Below are positions 53,024-61,493 of a DNA stretch of 64,000 nt, piece after piece; the first letter of the stretch is position 1; each line of letters opens with the position of its first letter. A program made the position numbers and the translations under genes. The notes beneath the pieces are model-generated. The model ran no database searches and had not been told where the DNA came from. It was given only the letters and a program-made list of their open reading frames with translations. The DNA comes from Streptococcaceae bacterium AF77-01CM03A (GTDB taxonomy: Bacteria > Bacillota > Bacilli > Lactobacillales > Streptococcaceae): NCBI GenBank assembly GCA_027665725.1, contig JAQDDS010000006.1:1-64000 (forward strand), in the 5' to 3' direction.

Positions 53024-53587
53024 ATGAAAAGTGAATATCAAAAAATGATTGCGGGAGAACCTTATCACCCGTTCGATCCAGAACTTCGTGCTCTAGCACA
53101 AACAGCACGACAAAAGCAAGCCTCATTTAATGAAGAAGTCGATCCAGTAAAAGGTATGGAAATCATCAAAGGATGGTTTGGCTCAACTGGTGAAAATCTC
53201 TATGTCAATACTCGTTTGGTGGTGGATTATGGTGTCAATATTCATTTGGGAGAAAATTTTTATTCTAATTGGAATCTGACTATGTTGGATGTATGTCCAA
53301 TTACCATTGGTGACAATGCCATGATTGGTCCTAACTGCCAATTTTTGACACCTCTTCATCCTCTAGATCCAGAAGAACGAAATTCAGGTTTAGAATTTGG
53401 TAAGCCTATCACGATTGGGAAAAATTTCTGGGCAGGTGGTGGTGTCATTGTCCTACCGGGTGTTACTTTAGGTGATAATGTTGTTGCAGGAGCAGGAGCT
53501 GTCATTACTAAATCTTTTGGTGACAATGTAGTTCTAGCAGGCAATCCAGCACGAGTTATCAAAGAAATTCCAGTCAAAGAAAATTAA
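53024..53587 (+). CDS. maa: maltose/galactoside O-acetyltransferase-like protein
   Basis: A 187-residue left-handed beta-helix acetyltransferase. The Mac N-terminal helix pair begins MKSEYQKMIAGEPYHPFDPEL; hexapeptide repeats (IGDNAMIGPN, ITIGKNFWAGGGVIVLPGV, LGDNVVAGAGAVI) follow. The catalytic His is in FLTPLHPLDP. It transfers acetyl from acetyl-CoA to a sugar hydroxyl in the cytoplasm; the natural substrate in streptococci is uncertain. ATG after AAGGAAG. Confidence 0.9.
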   Translation: MKSEYQKMIAGEPYHPFDPELRALAQTARQKQASFNEEVDPVKGMEIIKGWFGSTGENLYVNTRLVVDYGVNIHLGENFYSNWNLTMLDVCPITIGDNAMIGPNCQFLTPLHPLDPEERNSGLEFGKPITIGKNFWAGGGVIVLPGVTLGDNVVAGAGAVITKSFGDNVVLAGNPARVIKEIPVKEN

Positions 53588-53614
53588 AAGAACAGCAAAA
53601 TGCTGTTCTTTTTT
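53586..53614 (+). terminator. acetyltransferase gene terminator
   Basis: An 11-bp stem AAAGAACAGCA/TGCTGTTCTTT with loop AAA and T tail. Confidence 0.92.
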
Positions 53615-53662
53615 GTACCATAAATAATGATTATTAATGCAGTTCGGATGGGGTTAAGAAAA

Positions 53663-53707
53663 CTTTCAGAAAAAATTTAGGCTTCTTTCAGGAAAGTCCC
53701 GTAGACT
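53663..53707 (+). promoter_or_regulatory. candidate promoter with CTTTCAG direct repeats
   Basis: CTTTCAG occurs at 53663-53669 and again at 53685-53691, 22 bp apart (two helical turns). It is followed 10 nt later by the -10-like TAGACT (53702-53707). No -35 is present, so activation by a regulator bound on one DNA face is suggested. Confidence 0.5.
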
Positions 53708-53740
53708 AGGATCATGTAAATGAAAGACGAGGAAATGAGT

Positions 53741-54958
53741 ATGAAAGCAAAAAAATGGACATTCTTATTAACGAGTATAGCAACTCTAGCACTGGTGACA
53801 GCTTGTACCCAGTCAACTTCAAATACAACAGCTAGCAATACCGCAACAACAACGGCATCCACTACAGATGCTAAGAAAACTAGCTATTTCACAGACAAGG
53901 ACTACGATAGTTCCTACGATGAAAAATCTGCAGCAACTGTAACCTTGTCAGGATCAACAGCGAAGGTATCAGGTGACGGAGTTGCCGTATCAGGATCTAC
54001 CGTTACAATCTCTAAGTCTGGAACTTATGTGATTTCTGGACAATCTGACGGTATTCAAATCAAGATTGCGGCTGAAAAAACAGACGATGTGCATATCGTC
54101 CTAAACGGTGTGACTATGACCAATACCAATGCAGCTATTTCTGCCACATCAGCCGGCCATGTTTACTTAACGCTAGCAGATGGGGCAACCAATAGCCTGT
54201 CAGATTCAGCTTCTAATAGTGACGAAAAGGCAGACGCGACCCTATTCTCTAAAGTAGATTTGACCATCAATGGTAAAGGTACCCTCAATGTAGATGGTAA
54301 GAAAAATAACGGTATTAAAGCAAATGATACGCTTCATATCACAGGTGGGACTTATAATATCACAGCAGTCGGAGATGCCTTTAATGTCAATGATGAACTC
54401 AACATCACTGGAACGACCATGACCGTCGATGCCAAGGAGGACGGCGTCAAGGTAGATAATGATGACGATACATCTGTTGGAACCATGTATCTCTCTGATA
54501 ATACTATCACTGTTACTGCTGGTGATGATGGTATCCATGCATCAGGTGATTTGGTTATCGATAGCGGAACCTATACCGTTAAGAATTCTACAGAAGGGCT
54601 TGAAGGTAAGTCAATCACTATTAACGGCGGGGATATTACCATCTATTCAACGGACGATGGTGTCAATGCAGCCAACAAAAATGTCCAACAAAGTGAAATT
54701 TTCTTTACCATGAATGGTGGGAACTTGACAGTTGAAGTTGGTCAAGGAGACACTGATCCGATTGACTCAAATGGGAATATCACTGTCACAGGTGGAACTA
54801 TTAAGATGACTGGTCAAACTGGTTTTGACTTTGATGGAACAGCGACCTACACAGGTGGAGACATCTACCTCAATGGTGAGAAACAAACTGAGATTGTCAA
54901 TTCGATGCCTGGTGGAGGTGGACCTCAAGGGAATGGTGGCCCTGGTGGACGACCATAA
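53741..54958 (+). CDS. carbohydrate-binding beta-helix lipoprotein (DUF4353/Cthe_2159 type)
   Basis: A 405-residue lipoprotein with lipobox LVTAC (Cys about 21), a short Thr/Ser linker and a long right-handed beta-helix domain. That domain has repeated G-[ST]-x-T-[IV] and NGG.[IL]T[IV] turns (about 70-390), as in the Cthe_2159 polysaccharide-binding family. Many Asp residues suggest calcium sites. The C-terminus is a Gly/Pro-rich tail (GGGGPQGNGGPGGRP). ATG 53741 has GAGG 8 nt upstream; 53720 and 53735 are poorer starts. The natural ligand is unknown. Confidence 0.85.
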   Translation: MKAKKWTFLLTSIATLALVTACTQSTSNTTASNTATTTASTTDAKKTSYFTDKDYDSSYDEKSAATVTLSGSTAKVSGDGVAVSGSTVTISKSGTYVISGQSDGIQIKIAAEKTDDVHIVLNGVTMTNTNAAISATSAGHVYLTLADGATNSLSDSASNSDEKADATLFSKVDLTINGKGTLNVDGKKNNGIKANDTLHITGGTYNITAVGDAFNVNDELNITGTTMTVDAKEDGVKVDNDDDTSVGTMYLSDNTITVTAGDDGIHASGDLVIDSGTYTVKNSTEGLEGKSITINGGDITIYSTDDGVNAANKNVQQSEIFFTMNGGNLTVEVGQGDTDPIDSNGNITVTGGTIKMTGQTGFDFDGTATYTGGDIYLNGEKQTEIVNSMPGGGGPQGNGGPGGRP

Positions 54959-54962
54959 AAGA

Positions 54963-54998
54963 AAATCTCCTTTCTCGAAAGAGAAGGGAGATTTTTTT
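54963..54998 (+). terminator. beta-helix lipoprotein gene terminator
   Basis: A 14-bp stem with GAAA tetraloop (54963-54976/54981-54994, one wobble) and T tail. Confidence 0.93.
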
Positions 54999-55087
54999 CA
55001 ATAAAAAAAGAAAAGATATCTCCAGCTGTCCAACGGTGTATGGATTGCCTCGAGCAATGGATGGTAGAGTTTTTGAAATAGAGATTG

Positions 55088-55119
55088 AAAAAGGCCTAAT
55101 CAGATGATTAGGCCTTTTT
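55088..55119. terminator. terminator of the vWA protein gene (minus strand)
   Basis: A 14-bp perfect stem AAAAAGGCCTAATC/GATTAGGCCTTTTT lies 5 nt beyond the minus-strand stop. It can also work on the plus strand. Confidence 0.92.
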
Positions 55120-55123
55120 CAGG

Positions 55124-56510
55124 TTAGTCTTTCTTTGTTTTACGAGAGAGGCCAAAGGCAGCACCCATGCTAAGAAGACCAAGGCCAAGAGTTGTCAAGG
55201 CAGTTGAGGTCTTGCTTCCTGTATTTGGAAGACTTGCTTCTTTTTGAGGAAGAGCTGCTGGTGCGATATAGACTGCGGTTTTGGCAGGCTCGTTTTTAGC
55301 AGGTGTGAATACGGTCGGTTTTGCAGGCGTTTGGATGCTAGGAGTTTGTGGTTTTGCTTTTGCCACACGGTGGGTTTTTGAGATCAACTCATACTTGTCT
55401 GTTTGGACTTTGAAGACACGACCTTTTTGGACGGTTTCAACGACTTTATTAGCAAATTGAACGTTCAACAAGTCAGCAAAATCTTTGCGGATATCTAGGT
55501 AAATACCATTTGTCCCATTGACCAATGGATCAAAGTCTTTTTTGTCAACTGTTCTACCAACCACTGTCAAAGAGATACCGGCATCTTGAAGGGCCTTCAG
55601 TGTCGCTTCTTTTGTTGGGAGAGCATTCTTATCTGGACTATCCATATCGATTGGCTCGTCTGTGATCAAGAAAGTAAAGCGATGATTGTTTGCTCCAGTC
55701 CCCCAGTTATAATCCGCTGAAGTAGCGATATGGTGCAATGGAACAGTAGCATTTTCATAACCACCATCAGTTTTGATGGTTTTCAGAGCAGAAATGAAAC
55801 TTTCTGGATCTGTTGTGAATTTTGATCCATTAAAATCATGGTATTTTGTACGGTATGATCGTTCATATTCAACCAATCCTAAACGGGCTTGGATATTTTT
55901 AGCAGAAAGATTGCGAACGAAGGTCTCGACATTCTTCATCGTATCCCTGATGTGAGAATCCATTGAAGTTGATTTGTCAATGACAAAGACGATGTCGGAT
56001 GTTCCTTGAACTTCTTTTTTATTGACCACATCGGCTTCTTTTGTCACTTCGACTACAGTTGTTTTGTTGACGGTTTCAGTTGTTGTCTCAGTGTAGTCAG
56101 CTGTTTCTTTGGTTGATGTAGCTGTCTTGGTAGAAGAGACTGGTTTTGAAGTGCCAACAGTTGTGTCTTGATCGGCTACGCTAGTCGTTTTGATGGTTGC
56201 TGTTGAAGTAGTGGTTGTATCTGCACCGTCTGTTTTAGCAGATGGGCCAGTTTTTTTTAACGTCCACAGCGATAACATCCCCAGTTTTTGCTTTATCAGC
56301 AGGAACAACTGGTGTATTGGCTTTGGCGTTGATTTCTTCTGTTGCAGCCGTGATAGGTGATTTTGCGGCTGTAGTAGCTGCAGGAGCAGCTTGGGTTGTG
56401 CTAGGAGCAACGTCATCAGCTGAAACAATAGTCGTTCCTGTGAAGACCGTTCCTAAAACAACGGATGCTAAAATTAAAGTTTGTTTACGTGAAATAGTAT
56501 ATTTTTTCAA
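55124..56510 (-). pseudogene. LPXTG von Willebrand A-domain surface protein, frameshifted in an A8 tract
   Basis: The N-terminal frame begins TTG 56510 after AAAGGGGACG: signal peptide KKYTISRKQTLILASVVLGTVF...VSADD, then an Ala/Thr-rich region. It stops after WPIC, just past a run of eight A on the minus strand (T at 56251-56258). With seven A the frame joins VKKTGPSAKTDGAD and continues for about 375 residues. That part has a vWA domain with MIDAS motif DKSTS, ITDEP and VVGRTVD, then the sorting signal LPNTG and tail. The protein is otherwise intact, so this may be slipped-strand phase variation or a sequence error rather than decay. Confidence 0.88.
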
Positions 56511-56541
56511 AATACGTCCCCTTTTTAATAAACTTTTTTCT

Positions 56542-56570
56542 ATTATACAGGTTTTTGAAAAACTTGTCAA
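56542..56570 (-). promoter_or_regulatory. promoter of the vWA protein gene
   Basis: On the minus strand, TTGACA (56570-56565), 17 nt, TATAAT (56547-56542). Perfect consensus, so transcription should be strong despite the frameshift. Confidence 0.88.
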
Positions 56571-56683
56571 CGGTATAATAATCAAGGGTTTTGCCGACTT
56601 TTATATCCCTAATTATTGATAAAAACCGAACAAGAAAAATATTTACAAAATAATTTAAATAAACAAAGTGTGCAAAAGAAAAT

Positions 56684-56711
56684 AGGATTCCCACAAATTT
56701 GCAGGAATCCT
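56684..56711. other. isolated hairpin in the vWA-csbD gap
   Basis: AGGATTCC (56684-56691)/GGAATCCT (56704-56711) around an AT-rich loop, with TTATTTTA after it on the plus strand. The surrounding 56586-56830 has no gene that I can support. Confidence 0.5.
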
Positions 56712-56830
56712 TATTTTATCGGCATTTCTACTATATTTTTTAGTCGTAAAAAATACTAGCTAGTCACTTTATTTATGTTTCTAAATCAGGACATAGGTTT
56801 CAACCGCTTTAAAAACCTAATAATTTAAAG

Positions 56831-56880
56831 AAAAAACTCTTATCCCTAGCATTATTACAAGCTTGGAATAAGAGTTTTTA
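56831..56880 (-). terminator. terminator of the csbD-like gene
   Basis: A stem of about 14 bp AAAAACTCTTATCC/GGAATAAGAGTTTTT with one mismatch region. On the minus strand it ends in T6. Confidence 0.85.
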
Positions 56881-56901
56881 GAATATTAGGACGAAAAAGA
56901 A

Positions 56902-57105
56902 TTATTCTCCGTCTTTTTTAAAGATGTTTTTAACTCCAGATACTGCACCTTCGACAGCTTCTTTAGCATCTTCAGCAACTTCTTTAGCTTTTGAAGCTAC
57001 TTTTTCAGCAGCTCCTTCCGCTTGAGTTTTAGTATCGCCAGTAAGTTTACCAAAACTTTCTTTGACAGAACCTTTAGCTTGGTTGAATTTTTCTTCGATG
57101 GACAT
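56902..57105 (-). CDS. CsbD-like stress protein
   Basis: A 67-residue highly charged protein, start [24 protein letters not shown], the CsbD signature, followed by an Ala/Lys/Glu amphipathic helix region. CsbD proteins are induced by general stress; their mechanism is unknown. ATG after ACGGAGG. Separated from the DUF421 gene upstream by a terminator. Confidence 0.88.
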   Translation of the reverse strand: MSIEEKFNQAKGSVKESFGKLTGDTKTQAEGAAEKVASKAKEVAEDAKEAVEGAVSGVKNIFKKDGE

Positions 57106-57187
57106 GGGGGATACCTCCGTTAATTTTTTGTATTATCTAAATTACATCAGATACTAATTTAAGTATATACCCTTTTATGCTAAAAAG

Positions 57188-57220
57188 CAAAAAACTGATA
57201 CGAAAAGCATCAGTTTATTT
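57188..57220. terminator. terminator of the DUF3290-DUF421 operon
   Basis: Stem AAACTGAT (57192-57199)/ATCAGTTT (57209-57216). The minus-strand reading ends in a T run. Confidence 0.78.
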
Positions 57221-57222
57221 TT

Positions 57223-57855
57223 TTAATAGGTTACAACATTCAATTGACCTTTATCATATTCAGCGATAAATATATTAGAGACTTCTTCAAAACCTTCTTG
57301 TTTTAACTCATCCATTAACCACTCTTCAGTTTTGCCAATGGTTTCTAGGATTTCAACTTGGACAACACCGTCTGTGATGACTGGGTACTTAGGATTCTCG
57401 TCACCCATTCTTACGACAATTAGTTGTCCGTTTTGCTCAATCACAGCTCTCTTGACATCCTTTAATTGAAAGATTCCTTGAGCGCGCAATTTAAGAGCAA
57501 CATCAGCAGCAGCTAGACCTTTTGAGCGACAGGCTTCTGGATCTAATGTTCCATTTTTAATGATAATCGTAGGTTTTCCGTCAATCAGATGTTTAATGAA
57601 GGAAACATTGGTATTCAACCATTTGAGGAGTAAAATGAGAATAGTCCAAATAATGAGGATAACAATGTATTGGATGATGGTGATAGAACTATTGTAGATA
57701 ACCCCACCGATAATACCCCCGAGAACAAAGTTCTGGATTTGATCTACTGCAGAACTTGGTGCTAAATTTCCTTTACCTGTTACGTTAATAACAAAAACAA
57801 GAGAAAGTAGCCCCAAGGCTAATTTAATTGCAATTGTAGCAAAAAAGCTTATCAT
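57223..57855 (-). CDS. DUF421 (YetF-like) membrane protein
   Basis: A 210-residue protein with about three N-terminal membrane helices (about 5-80) and a cytoplasmic or surface alpha/beta domain starting HLIDGKPTIIIKNGTLD. The YetF/DUF421 family is common in Firmicutes and linked to envelope or spore physiology, but its reaction is unknown. Its start overlaps the DUF3290 gene by 4 nt, so the two are surely coupled. Confidence 0.88.
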   Translation of the reverse strand: MISFFATIAIKLALGLLSLVFVINVTGKGNLAPSSAVDQIQNFVLGGIIGGVIYNSSITIIQYIVILIIWTILILLLKWLNTNVSFIKHLIDGKPTIIIKNGTLDPEACRSKGLAAADVALKLRAQGIFQLKDVKRAVIEQNGQLIVVRMGDENPKYPVITDGVVQVEILETIGKTEEWLMDELKQEGFEEVSNIFIAEYDKGQLNVVTY

Positions 57856-58304
57856 TTTTCAACCTCCACGAGTTCCACATCTGATTTATAGAGTTCCATC
57901 TTTTCTAATAAATAGCTATCTTGGTCAGTCCCACTAATGGCACGATAAAAATTGTCACCTACTTTAATAATCGCCCCATCAGTCACTGCTGATGTGTTGA
58001 CATAAACATTTTTCTTATCAACACCTAACTCTTTTGATACAATTTCGATGAAGTGCAAGGAACTACGAAATTGATTATCATTGGATTGGTTGTTTTGAAG
58101 ATTCGTAATGCTAATCAATACAAAAGCAATTAACGTCAAAATAGAAATGAGCGATAATTCACGGAACTTACTCCCTCTTTTATCTTTGAAAGCCTTAAAT
58201 GCAAAGAATCCAGTCACAATCACTAAGAGCGTCGACACAATAATCATGACCCAATCCTGTTGACTGATTTGGCTTAGAACATAGTCATATGAATAGAATT
58301 TCAT
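57852..58304 (-). CDS. DUF3290 membrane protein
   Basis: A 150-residue protein with two membrane helices (about 18-35 and 48-66) and a globular C-terminal domain. DUF3290 genes are regularly paired with DUF421 genes in streptococci and lactobacilli. ATG after AAAGGGAGA. Function unknown; a joint membrane complex is plausible. Confidence 0.85.
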   Translation of the reverse strand: MKFYSYDYVLSQISQQDWVMIIVSTLLVIVTGFFAFKAFKDKRGSKFRELSLISILTLIAFVLISITNLQNNQSNDNQFRSSLHFIEIVSKELGVDKKNVYVNTSAVTDGAIIKVGDNFYRAISGTDQDSYLLEKMELYKSDVELVEVEK

Positions 58305-58333
58305 AAGATTTCTCCCTTTTTCAAATTCAATCT

Positions 58334-58362
58334 ATTATAAACTAATTCCTAAGATATAGCAA
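58334..58362 (-). promoter_or_regulatory. promoter of the DUF3290-DUF421 operon
   Basis: On the minus strand, TTGCTA (58362-58357), 17 nt, TATAAT (58339-58334). Confidence 0.7.
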
Positions 58363-58427
58363 TTTTGTTAGTAGAGTAAAAAGCATTTAATTGTTGTTTC
58401 CTACTTAAGATAAGTTTTTCTCCCATC

Positions 58428-58455
58428 TTGACTTTCGTTTTGCTTTTGTTATAAT
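58428..58455 (+). promoter_or_regulatory. promoter of the nucleoside phosphorylase gene
   Basis: TTGACT (58428-58433), 16 nt, TATAAT (58450-58455). Confidence 0.8.
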
Positions 58456-58480
58456 AGTACAAATTTAGAGGAGGTGCTCT

Positions 58481-59245
58481 ATGATTCAAAAACACGCTAT
58501 TCCTATTTTAGAGTTTGATGATAATCCTCAGGCAGTTATCATGCCCAATCACGAAGGCTTGGATTTACAGTTACCAAAGAAGTGCATCTATGCATTTTTG
58601 GAGGAGGAGATTGACCGCTATGCTCAGGAAGTAGGAGCAGAGTGCGTTGGCGAGTTCATTTCTGCCACTAAGACCTACCCGGTTTATGTCATGGACTACA
58701 AAGGTGAGAAAGTGTGTCTAGCCCAAGCTCCTGTAGGTTCTGCCCCTGCGGCCCAGTTTATGGATTGGTTGATTGGCTATGGTGTGGAGAAAATCATCTC
58801 TACTGGCACTTGTGGCGTGTTAGCGAATATAGAAGAAAATGCCTTTCTGGTTCCAGTCCGAGCCCTGCGTGATGAAGGAACTAGTTACCATTATGCGTCA
58901 CCTTCTCGTTATATGGATGTACATATAGAAGCGGTTTCTGCCATCGAGCAAGTCTTGGAACAACTAGGCATTCCTTATGAAGAGGTCATGACTTGGTCGA
59001 CAGATGGTTTTTACCGAGAAACAGCTGAAAAAGTTGCTTATCGTAAGGAAGAAGGCTGTGCAGTTGTGGAGATGGAGTGTGCAGCTCTTGCGGCAGTTGC
59101 CCAGCTTCGAGGAGTAGTTTGGGGTCAACTTCTATTTACAGCCGATTCTCTAGCGGATTTAGAAAATTATGATAGCCGCGATTGGGGTTCAGAAGCTTTT
59201 GACAAGGCCTTAGAACTCTGTCTTGAAATCGTTAGTCATATGTGA
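58481..59245 (+). CDS. nucleoside phosphorylase (uridine phosphorylase-like)
   Basis: A 254-residue PNP_UDP_1-family enzyme that cleaves nucleosides with phosphate to base and ribose 1-phosphate. Visible family landmarks are the phosphate-binding region STGTCGVL, and VVEMECAALAAVA with the ribose-binding Glu pair, then FTADSL. The base preference (uridine or purine) cannot be read from the sequence. ATG after GAGGAGG. A potassium transporter follows after 33 nt. Confidence 0.88.
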   Translation: MIQKHAIPILEFDDNPQAVIMPNHEGLDLQLPKKCIYAFLEEEIDRYAQEVGAECVGEFISATKTYPVYVMDYKGEKVCLAQAPVGSAPAAQFMDWLIGYGVEKIISTGTCGVLANIEENAFLVPVRALRDEGTSYHYASPSRYMDVHIEAVSAIEQVLEQLGIPYEEVMTWSTDGFYRETAEKVAYRKEEGCAVVEMECAALAAVAQLRGVVWGQLLFTADSLADLENYDSRDWGSEAFDKALELCLEIVSHM

Positions 59246-59263
59246 CAACTTTAACTGATTTTG

Positions 59264-59272
59264 TGGTACAAT
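59264..59272 (+). promoter_or_regulatory. extended -10 directly before trkH
   Basis: TGG-TACAAT. The box ends 6 nt before the ATG, so a transcript started here would be nearly leaderless. Confidence 0.5.
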
Positions 59273-59278
59273 GTAGCT

Positions 59279-60658
59279 ATGTTATTCAAATCATTTTCGG
59301 AAAAAATAAACACGACCTTGGGGCGTTTGTCACCTGCTCGTCGAATTTTTTTAAGTTTTGCTTTGGTTATTTTCGCAGGCTCTCTTCTTTTGAGTCTGCC
59401 ATTTGTGCAAGCACCAAGCTCCCAGGCGACCTATTTCGACCATCTCTTTACAGCAGTATCCATGGTCTGTGTGACAGGACTCTTTACTCAACCAGTAGCT
59501 ACTACATATAACATCTGGGGTCAGTTAATCTGTATGTTTTTGATCCAGATTGGTGGTTTGGGTCTCATGACCTTTATAGGGGTCTTTTATATTCAAAGCA
59601 AGCAAAAGCTCAGCCTTCGTAGCCGTGAAACAATTCTGGAGAGCTTTAGTTATGGAGAAACTCAGTCTTTAATGGTTTTCATACGTTCGATTTTTTTGAC
59701 GACTTTTATCGTTGAAGGACTCGGAGCCTTCTTGTTAAGTTTTCGTTTTGTTCCGGAATTTGGTTGGGGCCGAGGAATTTTTACCTCTATCTTCGTAGCT
59801 ATTTCAGCTTTCTGTAATGCTGGTTTTGATAATTTTGGAAGTACAAGTTTAGTAGCTTTTCAAACTGATCCTTTGATTAATCTAGTGCTTGCTGCTTTGA
59901 TCATCACAGGTGGTCTAGGGTTTATGGTTTGGTTTGACCTGGCCACACAGTTAGGAAAGAAGAAAAAACGCCGTCTTCGCTTCCATACCAAGTTGGTTCT
60001 CTTCTTGACAGCAGGGATTTTATTTACTGGAACAGTTTCAACTCTCTTGATTGAGTGGAACAATCCAGGGACCATTGGCAATCTTAGCGTGCCTGATAAA
60101 TTGCTGGTCAGCTTTTTCCAAACAGTCAGTATGAGAACGGCAGGCTTTGCTTCGATTGATTACACCCAGGCCCGACCTGTTACGTTGCTGATTTATATTT
60201 TACAAATGTTTCTAGGTGGGGCACCTGGCGGGACAGCAGGGGGACTAAAAATCACAACCTTTTTTGTCTTGTTGGTGTTCGCACGAAGTGAACTATTAGG
60301 CTTACCCTATGCTAATGTAGCTCGGAGAACGATAGAACCTCGGACAGTCCAAAAATCTTTCAGTGTCTTCATCATCTTCTTGATAACTTTTTTATCGGGT
60401 TTAATCCTATTAGGAATAACAGCAGAAGGGAATCCGAAATTCATCTACCTGATGTTTGAAACAATTTCAGCACTTGCTACCGTTGGAGTAACAGCGAACT
60501 TGACACCAGAATTAGGTAAGATAGCACTTAGCATTGTCATGTTATTGATGTTTATAGGACGAATCGGGCCGTTGACGCTATTAGTTAGCTTGGCTGAGTA
60601 TCGTCCAGACAAGAAAGATATGATCCACTATATGAAAGCAGATATTACTATAGGATAG
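59279..60658 (+). CDS. trkH: TrkH/KtrB-family potassium transporter
   Basis: A 459-residue membrane protein with four M1-P-M2 repeats. Filter glycines appear in VCVTGLFTQ, FCNAGFDNFG, SMRTAGFASID and ATVGVTANL, and the gating loop in GGAPGGTAGGLK. It imports K+ with the RCK subunit encoded next. The ATG at 59279 has no ribosome site and a -10 lies directly before it; an in-frame TTG at 59261 is less likely. 13 nt to the next gene. Confidence 0.93.
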   Translation: MLFKSFSEKINTTLGRLSPARRIFLSFALVIFAGSLLLSLPFVQAPSSQATYFDHLFTAVSMVCVTGLFTQPVATTYNIWGQLICMFLIQIGGLGLMTFIGVFYIQSKQKLSLRSRETILESFSYGETQSLMVFIRSIFLTTFIVEGLGAFLLSFRFVPEFGWGRGIFTSIFVAISAFCNAGFDNFGSTSLVAFQTDPLINLVLAALIITGGLGFMVWFDLATQLGKKKKRRLRFHTKLVLFLTAGILFTGTVSTLLIEWNNPGTIGNLSVPDKLLVSFFQTVSMRTAGFASIDYTQARPVTLLIYILQMFLGGAPGGTAGGLKITTFFVLLVFARSELLGLPYANVARRTIEPRTVQKSFSVFIIFLITFLSGLILLGITAEGNPKFIYLMFETISALATVGVTANLTPELGKIALSIVMLLMFIGRIGPLTLLVSLAEYRPDKKDMIHYMKADITIG

Positions 60659-60671
60659 GAAAGGATAAACT

Positions 60672-61337
60672 ATGGCAGATCGGACAATCGGAATTTTAGG
60701 TTTAGGAATTTTTGGGAGCAGTGTTCTCGCAGCGCTTGCCAAGCATGATATCAATATCATAGCTATTGACGACCATGAGGAACTTATCAATCAATTTGAA
60801 CCTGTTTTAGTTCGCGGTGTTGTTGGAGACATTACGGATGAAGAACTCTTGTTATCAGCTGGGATTGATACCTGTGATACGGTTGTGGTAGCAACGGGCG
60901 AGAATTTGGAATCTAGCGTCCTTGCAGTCATGCATTGCAAGAGTCTAGGTGTTCCAACTGTTATTGCTAAGGTTAAAAGCCATACAGCAAAAAAAGTCCT
61001 TGAAAAAATTGGTGCGGATTCAGTCATTTCCCCAGAGTATGAGATGGGTCGCTCGTTAGCGCAGACTATTCTATTTAATAATAGCGTTGATGTCTTTCAG
61101 TTGGACAAAAATGTCTCGATTGTCGAGATGAAAATTCCACAATCGTGGTCAGGCAAGAGCCTAAGTCAACTAGACCTTCGAGGACGATACAATCTCAATA
61201 TTCTTGGTTTTCGTGACTACGAAAATGCTCCCTTGGATGTTCAATTTGGACCGAATGATCTATTGAAAGCTGATGGCTATATGATGGCAGTAATCAATAA
61301 CCAATATTTGGATAATCTAGCACGCCTCAATGATTAA
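60672..61337 (+). CDS. trkA: TrkA/KtrA potassium uptake regulatory subunit (RCK)
   Basis: A 221-residue cytosolic RCK protein. TrkA-N Rossmann domain with G10-x-G12-x2-G15 (ILGLGIFGSS) and acid D27 or so for the nucleotide; TrkA-C domain about 135-221. It gates the membrane subunit according to ATP/ADP or c-di-AMP. ATG after GAAAGGAT. Confidence 0.93.
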   Translation: MADRTIGILGLGIFGSSVLAALAKHDINIIAIDDHEELINQFEPVLVRGVVGDITDEELLLSAGIDTCDTVVVATGENLESSVLAVMHCKSLGVPTVIAKVKSHTAKKVLEKIGADSVISPEYEMGRSLAQTILFNNSVDVFQLDKNVSIVEMKIPQSWSGKSLSQLDLRGRYNLNILGFRDYENAPLDVQFGPNDLLKADGYMMAVINNQYLDNLARLND

Positions 61338-61396
61338 AAGAGAAATGACTATTCTTTTTTCTAGTGACTATTGAGTCAATATAAGTATTTTATAAG

Positions 61397-61437
61397 AAGG
61401 ATTTAAGAAAAATTTTAACTTTTTCTTAATCCTTTTT
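61397..61437 (+). terminator. trkHA terminator
   Basis: A stem of about 14 bp AAGGATTTAAGAAAAA/TTTTTCTTAATCCTT with T tail. The TTTAAG and TTTTAAC in it are a poor fit to the CiaR direct repeat. Confidence 0.85.
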
Positions 61438-61450
61438 AATTTTAGGAGAT

Positions 61451-61456
61451 TATACT
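61451..61456 (+). promoter_or_regulatory. -10 box of the PavB-like gene
   Basis: TATACT 38 nt before the start codon. The expected -35 position lies in the end of the trkHA terminator and is poor. Confidence 0.5.
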
Positions 61457-61493
61457 AGAGCTATCAAAAAAAGAAAACTCTAAGGAGAATCCT

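Noticed and set aside
61402..61418. CiaR binding site before the PavB-like gene
   Set aside because: TTTAAG is followed by TTTTAAC at the wrong spacing, and both lie inside the trkHA terminator stem.
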